Shown: positions 14,948 to 19,129 of the stretch, piece by piece
Layout: the number at the start of each line of letters is the position of its first letter
Numbering within the stretch: the stretch's first letter is position 1
Source: an uncultured Chitinophagaceae bacterium
Lineage (GTDB): Bacteria; Bacteroidota; Bacteroidia; Chitinophagales; Chitinophagaceae
Reading direction: 5' to 3'
NCBI GenBank assembly: GCA_937919945.1
Contig: CALESY010000095.1
Coordinates: 1-19,129, forward strand
DNA: 19,129 bases
Program-made: the position numbers and the translations under genes
The notes under the pieces: model-generated
What the model was told of the DNA's origin: nothing
Seen by the model: only the letters and a program-made list of their open reading frames with translations
Database searches by the model: none

Positions 14948-16438
14948 ATGACACAGGAAGGAAGTAGTAAGCGGAATTATACATTTATTGGTAATAGTAT
15001 ATTTCTGTTTCTTACCCGCTTCTTTCCTACACTGGCTACATTGCTGGTGATGATATATTTTTCGCATTATCTGTCGTTCGAGCTATATGGTGCATACAAT
15101 AAGTTTTGGGTAGCATTATACCTTATCAGCACCATAGCAGCTTTAGGTATTCAGAATTTTTTGGTTACCTACTCGCCATCAGTAGTAGCATCGCTTATCA
15201 AAACCCTTACCACAAAACATAAGCTATACTTGCTTAGCTGGATATGCCTGATGGGTTTGATATTTGCTATTGTGCAAAATCAGGCCATACTGCAAACATT
15301 ACCATTGAATGAAGCCGTAAAAAGTGTAAGTAATGAAATGGCTTTAATTACATTGCCATTCAGCTTTTTTGTAGTGTATGTGCTCAGTATCATGATAGAG
15401 AGTGTATTGATGGTATTCAAGAACAGGGTGGTGCTTATATGGGTAAATGTTTTGTATAGCATTGGTTTTTGCTGGTTGCATTATGTATTTGTACAACAGG
15501 AAACCACAGGTATGGATACCTTATTTCTGTATTTGTTACTGCTGGCCGTTGGCAAATTAATAGTGTACTACATAGCCTACTATCTGGATCTAAAAAAGCA
15601 GCCCATATCGGCGGTTACTAATGTGCAGCGCATTCGCAACTTGTGGGCGCACATGGCGTTTTATGATGTTTCACAAATGGTATTCAGGTGGGTAGATAAA
15701 TTTGTGTTAAGTATTGTATTGAGCGCGGGATTATTTGCTGTTTATTTCAATGGCTCTGTGGATATTCCTTTTTTGCCATTATTATTAGGTGCGGTTGGTA
15801 GCTCAGGGCTTATGCAATTGGCTTATGATAACAGGGAAGAAGCACCCATACAGATACAGAACAAAACAGGACGCATACTTTCATGTATTGTATTTCCTGC
15901 ATTTTTCTTTTTCCTGCTTTTCAGGTACGAGTTTATAGAACTTACTTTTTCTGTACAGTATCTTGAAGCAGTACCTATATTCCTCATGTCTATTATGGTG
16001 CTGCCATTGAGAGCATATAAATTCACCACCATACTGCAACACAAGCATATGGGGCGTATCATCAATACAGGCGCAATACTGGATATGGCTATTGCAGGTG
16101 GGATGGCATACCCGTTGTATTTAAAGCTTGGCTTGCCTGGTATAGCATTGAGTTTTGTTATCAGTACTTACATACAAAGTGCATACTATCTTTATCATAC
16201 ATCAAGAGCGCTAAAAGTTTCTGTTGTAAAACTGATGCCCTTACTTAACTGGTTGGTAAAACTGATAGTTTTTGGTATTGTCTTTATAGGTTTTCGTTAT
16301 TTGCTACCCAGTAGCATTAGCAAAGAAATTACACTAATTTCGGGAATAGCATTTACCATAGTGGTGATGCTGATAGCATTTCTAATCGAGCTAAAAGCAA
16401 TGAAACGCATCTATGGCAATCCGCAGGCGAAAGTTTGA
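14948..16438 (+). CDS. Polysaccharide flippase (Wzx/MOP superfamily)
   Basis: A 496-residue protein built almost wholly of hydrophobic helices, with an estimated 12-14 spans, fitting the oligosaccharide-flippase branch of the MOP exporters. The opening, NYTFIGNSIFLFLTRFFPTLATLLVMIYFSHYLS, with FELYGAYNKFWVALYLISTIAALGIQNFL just after, is the typical first two-helix region of Wzx-like proteins, including the 'phenylalanine-glycine-x-tyrosine' type turn. Such proteins move lipid-linked sugar units across the inner membrane. It sits 36 bases after the YfhO gene and both presumably act on envelope glycans, though no glycosyltransferase or polymerase genes accompany them here. Its last 26 bases overlap the start of the Kir channel gene in another frame. 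Which glycan is moved is unknown. Confidence 0.88.
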   Translation: MTQEGSSKRNYTFIGNSIFLFLTRFFPTLATLLVMIYFSHYLSFELYGAYNKFWVALYLISTIAALGIQNFLVTYSPSVVASLIKTLTTKHKLYLLSWICLMGLIFAIVQNQAILQTLPLNEAVKSVSNEMALITLPFSFFVVYVLSIMIESVLMVFKNRVVLIWVNVLYSIGFCWLHYVFVQQETTGMDTLFLYLLLLAVGKLIVYYIAYYLDLKKQPISAVTNVQRIRNLWAHMAFYDVSQMVFRWVDKFVLSIVLSAGLFAVYFNGSVDIPFLPLLLGAVGSSGLMQLAYDNREEAPIQIQNKTGRILSCIVFPAFFFFLLFRYEFIELTFSVQYLEAVPIFLMSIMVLPLRAYKFTTILQHKHMGRIINTGAILDMAIAGGMAYPLYLKLGLPGIALSFVISTYIQSAYYLYHTSRALKVSVVKLMPLLNWLVKLIVFGIVFIGFRYLLPSSISKEITLISGIAFTIVVMLIAFLIELKAMKRIYGNPQAKV

Positions 16439-17396
16439 AGCAATAACTAACACGGGGTTTAGCACCAATAATTCCCGTACAGAGGGTGGCAGGCTCACCA
16501 ATAAAGATGGTAGCGTAAATCTGCACAAAACAGGTATGCCGTTTTGGGAACGCATCAGCTTGTATCATAGTTTATTGCGAATGTCGAGGGGGAAATTCTT
16601 GTTTATTGTTTTCTCTTTTTATACTGTAATGAACGTGTTATTTGCCTCACTATATATGTTGGCAGGTGTAGAAAACCTGCAAGGCATTATACCCGGCAAT
16701 GACCTTATGACCAATTTTCAGCAAGCCTTCTTCTTTAGTTCGCAAACGCTTACTACGGTTGGTTATGGCCACATTAGTCCGGTTGGGTTAACAGCTAACG
16801 TTATCGCATCCTTAGAGTCATTTGTAGGTATACTATCTTTTGCTTTGGTTACGGGGTTACTGTACGGACGTTTTACCAGACCTAAGGCTTATTTGTTATT
16901 TAGTCATAATCTTATTATTGCTCCACACAAAGGAGGTAGGGCACTGATGGCAAGGGTGGCTACATATAAAAACAACCATTTGACGGATGTAGAAGCATTA
17001 GTGAACATAGCCATGCATGTAGAAGAAAATGGACAACGTGTAAGGAGGTTTTATCCGTTACCGTTGGAAATAAGTAAAATCAACTCGCTGGCACTCAGCT
17101 GGACGATGGTGCACATGATAGATGACAACAGCCCATTGTATATGATGAGTGAAGAAGAGATACAACAAGCAGATGTAGAGATATTATTTTTTATGAAAGG
17201 GTTTGACGATCACTTTAGTAATGTGGTACAGCAGCGTACATCATACACTTTTAATGAAATGGTATTCGGGGCTAAATTTGTGCCGATGTTCCATCGCTCT
17301 GAAGATAATAGTACAACGATACTCGATTTATCAAAAATTAACGCATACGAAAAGGCTGAACTGCCTGAGATGGTTATTTCAAGCGTTAATGTGTAG
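16413..17396 (+). CDS. Inward-rectifier-type potassium channel (KirBac family)
   Basis: A 327-residue channel with complete Kir architecture. RLTNKDGSVNLHKTG (27-41) corresponds to the Kir N-terminal strand, a slide-helix region follows (43-58), then M1 (60-84), pore helix (100-112), selectivity filter TTVGYGH (114-120), M2 (125-150) and the gate-linker GRFTRPKA (152-159). The cytoplasmic immunoglobulin-like domain shows LMARVATYKNN (178-188), LSWTMVHMIDDNSPLY (228-243) and QQRTSYTFNEMVFGAKF (273-289), all clear Kir signatures. It should work as a tetramer passing K+ through the inner membrane; bacterial family members are gated by pH, lipids or ligands. The start is bracketed: TGA at 16401-16403 lies in frame upstream, and no other ATG, GTG or TTG occurs before M42. 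It overlaps the flippase gene by 26 bases and stops 9 bases before rocD. Confidence 0.95.
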   Translation: MAIRRRKFEAITNTGFSTNNSRTEGGRLTNKDGSVNLHKTGMPFWERISLYHSLLRMSRGKFLFIVFSFYTVMNVLFASLYMLAGVENLQGIIPGNDLMTNFQQAFFFSSQTLTTVGYGHISPVGLTANVIASLESFVGILSFALVTGLLYGRFTRPKAYLLFSHNLIIAPHKGGRALMARVATYKNNHLTDVEALVNIAMHVEENGQRVRRFYPLPLEISKINSLALSWTMVHMIDDNSPLYMMSEEEIQQADVEILFFMKGFDDHFSNVVQQRTSYTFNEMVFGAKFVPMFHRSEDNSTTILDLSKINAYEKAELPEMVISSVNV

Positions 17397-17405
17397 ATTT
17401 GCAAT

Positions 17406-18641
17406 ATGATTGCAACAATGTCTTTATCAATACTTACACAAAAATTATTAGAAAGAGAGGAAAAGTATAGTGCACATAACTATCATCCGCTACCTGTAAT
17501 GTTGACTCGAGGGCAGGGTGTGCATGTATGGGATGTGGATGATAAGCGTTACTACGATTTTCTTTCAGGTTATTCTGCAGTAAATCAAGGGCATTGTCAT
17601 CCCAAGATTGTTAGTGCGTTTATAGAACAAGCGCAAAAACTGACACTCACATCACGTGCTTTTCACAGCGATTTGCTTGGTGAGTATGCTGAGTATATAT
17701 CCAACTACTTCGGGTATGATAAAGTACTGCCTATGAATACGGGTGTAGAAGCTGTTGAAACTGCTTTGAAACTTGCCCGCCGATGGGGATATGAAGTAAA
17801 AGGTGTAGAGCAAGATAAAGCGGTGATACTGGTATGCAGCGAGAACTTTCATGGGCGCACATTGAATGTTATTTCTTTCAGTACAGACCCATCTTCTCGA
17901 ACTAATTTCGGCCCGTATATGCCAGGCTACCGCGTTGTTGAATATAATAATGTACAAGCCCTGCAAGATGCATTGCAGGATAAGAACGTTGTAGCGTTTA
18001 TGGCAGAACCTATACAGGGCGAGGCGGGTGTGGTAGTACCTGATGAGGGCTATCTTGCCAAAGTAGCTGCTATGTGCAAAGAAGCTAATGTGCTGTTTAT
18101 TGCAGACGAAATACAAACAGGTCTTGCGCGTACTGGTAAAATGTTGGCTTGCGATCATGAAAATGTACGCCCCGATATATTGGTATTAGGTAAGGCATTG
18201 TCTGGTGGTACTATGCCTGTATCGGCAGTATTGGCAGACGATGAGATTATGTTGACTATAAAGCCAGGTGAGCATGGTTCTACTTATGGTGGCAACCCAT
18301 TGGCTTGTAAAGTAGCCATGATAGCACTACAGGTATTGAAAGATGAGCATATGGCTGAAAATGCAGCAATGCAAGGGGAATATCTGCGCAATCAACTAAA
18401 GGCATTAAACCATCACAATATTAGTCTTGTACGTGGTAAGGGGTTGCTAAACGCTATCGTCATCAATCATCCAAATAAAGAAGCTGCATGGGATTTGTGT
18501 ATGGCTATGAAAGATAATGGGCTACTGGCAAAACCTACTCATGGAGATAAGATACGTTTTGCACCACCACTCATCATTACCAAAGAGCAGATAGATGAAT
18601 GCGTTGGCATCATCAAACAAAGCCTGCAAGTATTGGGCTAA
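17406..18641 (+). CDS. rocD: Ornithine aminotransferase
   Basis: A 411-residue class-III PLP aminotransferase that converts ornithine and 2-oxoglutarate to glutamate semialdehyde and glutamate, linking arginine and proline metabolism. AHNYHPLPV (23-31) carries Y26, equivalent to the ornithine-binding tyrosine of human OAT; WDVDDKRYYDFLSGYSAVNQGHCHP is the family N-terminal block; FHGRTLNVISFSTDP (148-162) holds R151, the other specificity residue; ADEIQTGLARTGK (233-245) holds the PLP-ring aspartate D234; K263 in LGKALSGG is the Schiff-base lysine. A second ATG at 17418 would remove four residues without harming the protein and gives MSLSILTQKL. The gene lies 9 bases after the Kir channel in the same frame. 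Its TAA overlaps the stop codon of truA on the other strand. With the arginine decarboxylase it makes two arginine/ornithine enzymes in the window. Confidence 0.95.
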   Translation: MIATMSLSILTQKLLEREEKYSAHNYHPLPVMLTRGQGVHVWDVDDKRYYDFLSGYSAVNQGHCHPKIVSAFIEQAQKLTLTSRAFHSDLLGEYAEYISNYFGYDKVLPMNTGVEAVETALKLARRWGYEVKGVEQDKAVILVCSENFHGRTLNVISFSTDPSSRTNFGPYMPGYRVVEYNNVQALQDALQDKNVVAFMAEPIQGEAGVVVPDEGYLAKVAAMCKEANVLFIADEIQTGLARTGKMLACDHENVRPDILVLGKALSGGTMPVSAVLADDEIMLTIKPGEHGSTYGGNPLACKVAMIALQVLKDEHMAENAAMQGEYLRNQLKALNHHNISLVRGKGLLNAIVINHPNKEAAWDLCMAMKDNGLLAKPTHGDKIRFAPPLIITKEQIDECVGIIKQSLQVLG

Positions 18642-19129
18642 CGACTGCTGTCTTTTATTGCCACTAAACTATTTTCAGGATAAGTTATTTTTTCGAGGTA
18701 GAGGCCATGTCCTGCAACACTAAAATCGGCTTTTGTGCAATCCCGCGCCTTAATTATAGCTTTGAATTCATCTATTGTAGTTCTACCACGTGCGACCTGC
18801 AATTGTGTAGCCACTAAGCCACGTACCATGCCCCTTAGGAAACGGTTGGCTTCAACAATATACTGCAACTCTTCACCCACCATTTGCCAGTAAGACTGTA
18901 TAATAGTGCACTTGAAAGTCTTAGACTGTGTATTGCGCTTCGAAAAACTTTCAAAGTCGGTATATTCTTTCAGTATGCTTGCAGTTTGATGCAGCTTGTC
19001 TATATCTATTGCAAAAGGGTAGTACAATGCTTTTTCAAGCAGAAAAGGATTTTTACTAGCATAAATGCGATAACTGTACTGTCTGCTGATAGCGTCGAAA
19101 CGAGCATTTAATTCAGGGTTTTCTGTGCG
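18638..19129 (-). CDS. truA: tRNA pseudouridine synthase A, 5' part beyond window edge
   Basis: The reading frame is open from the last base of the window to a TAG at 18638-18640, giving 163 residues that match the C-terminal two-thirds of TruA, which makes pseudouridine at positions 38-40 of the tRNA anticodon stem. Just inside the edge is NARFDAISRQYSYRIY (residues 8-23 from the edge), the TruA 'aRfdA-x-x-R-x-Y-x-Y' block, and further on EANRFLRGMVRGLVATQLQVARGR, the conserved C-terminal motif. The catalytic aspartate in GRTDxGVHA lies in the missing N-terminal part. A TTG at 19027 is an internal leucine codon, not a start: the homology runs through it to the window edge. The gene converges on rocD, and their stop codons share CTAA at 18638-18641. 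Confidence 0.95.
   Translation of the reverse strand, partial: RTENPELNARFDAISRQYSYRIYASKNPFLLEKALYYPFAIDIDKLHQTASILKEYTDFESFSKRNTQSKTFKCTIIQSYWQMVGEELQYIVEANRFLRGMVRGLVATQLQVARGRTTIDEFKAIIKARDCTKADFSVAGHGLYLEKITYPENSLVAIKDSSR

Noticed and set aside
16400..16402. ATG at 16400 as an alternative start for the Kir channel
   Set aside because: It is out of frame with the channel (13 bases upstream) and lies in the flippase frame or another frame; the channel frame has a TGA at 16401-16403.
17652..18158. 168-residue open frame antisense to rocD
   Set aside because: It is a shadow of a strongly conserved gene, with no recognisable domain and a composition typical of antisense frames.
19025..19027. 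A TTG at 19027 as the start of a 129-residue protein
   Set aside because: Codons upstream to the window edge stay open and encode conserved TruA sequence (NARFDAISRQYSYRIY), so the TTG is internal and the gene is simply cut by the edge.
1..19129. Mobile elements, CRISPR arrays, defence islands or tRNA genes
   Set aside because: No transposase, integrase, terminal inverted repeats, spaced direct repeats, nuclease/helicase clusters or cloverleaf-like sequence was found; all large frames match housekeeping or transport families.

Overview
The window is about 19.1 kb of compact, gene-dense, AT-leaning bacterial DNA and looks like ordinary core chromosome from a member of the Bacteroidota, probably near the Chitinophagales. 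The clues are two 2-oxoacid dehydrogenase E1 proteins with alpha and beta parts fused in one chain, a ~470-residue arginine decarboxylase of the short type, a YfhO membrane protein beside a flippase, weak or absent Shine-Dalgarno sequences, and recurring TANNTTTG hexamer-like -7 elements upstream of genes. The genus cannot be fixed from this sequence. No rRNA, tRNA, CRISPR array, insertion sequence, phage gene or integrase was seen, and no gap between genes exceeds 300 bases.

Layout, left to right: the 3' end of a cold-shock protein gene with a clear terminator (1-237); miaE, a tRNA hydroxylase (+, 282-884); a leftward operon of tryptophan 2,3-dioxygenase, an ABC ATPase and an ABC-2 permease (4029 down to 892); a leftward pair of a small PH/GRAM-like protein and an EamA transporter (5454 down to 4132); a rightward pair of arginine decarboxylase and 3-methyladenine DNA glycosylase (5595-7639); a hairpin shared by converging genes (about 7644-7662); two leftward paralogous fused E1 genes (12255 down to 7697); a rightward four-gene run of YfhO protein, polysaccharide flippase, Kir-type potassium channel and ornithine aminotransferase (12458-18641); and the leftward 3' part of truA, cut by the window edge (18638-19129).

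Functionally the window mixes amino-acid metabolism (tryptophan oxidation, arginine decarboxylation to agmatine, ornithine transamination, 2-oxoacid oxidation), tRNA modification (MiaE, TruA), DNA base repair, and envelope functions (YfhO plus flippase, exporter, drug/metabolite transporter, K+ channel). The tightest couplings are kynA to the ABC ATPase (3-base gap), flippase to Kir channel (26-base overlap) and Kir channel to rocD (9-base gap, same reading frame). I found no convincing new defence, mobile or biosynthetic system. The items most worth checking are the two tandem E1 paralogs with altered cofactor motifs and the unusual operon partners of the Kir channel and kynA.
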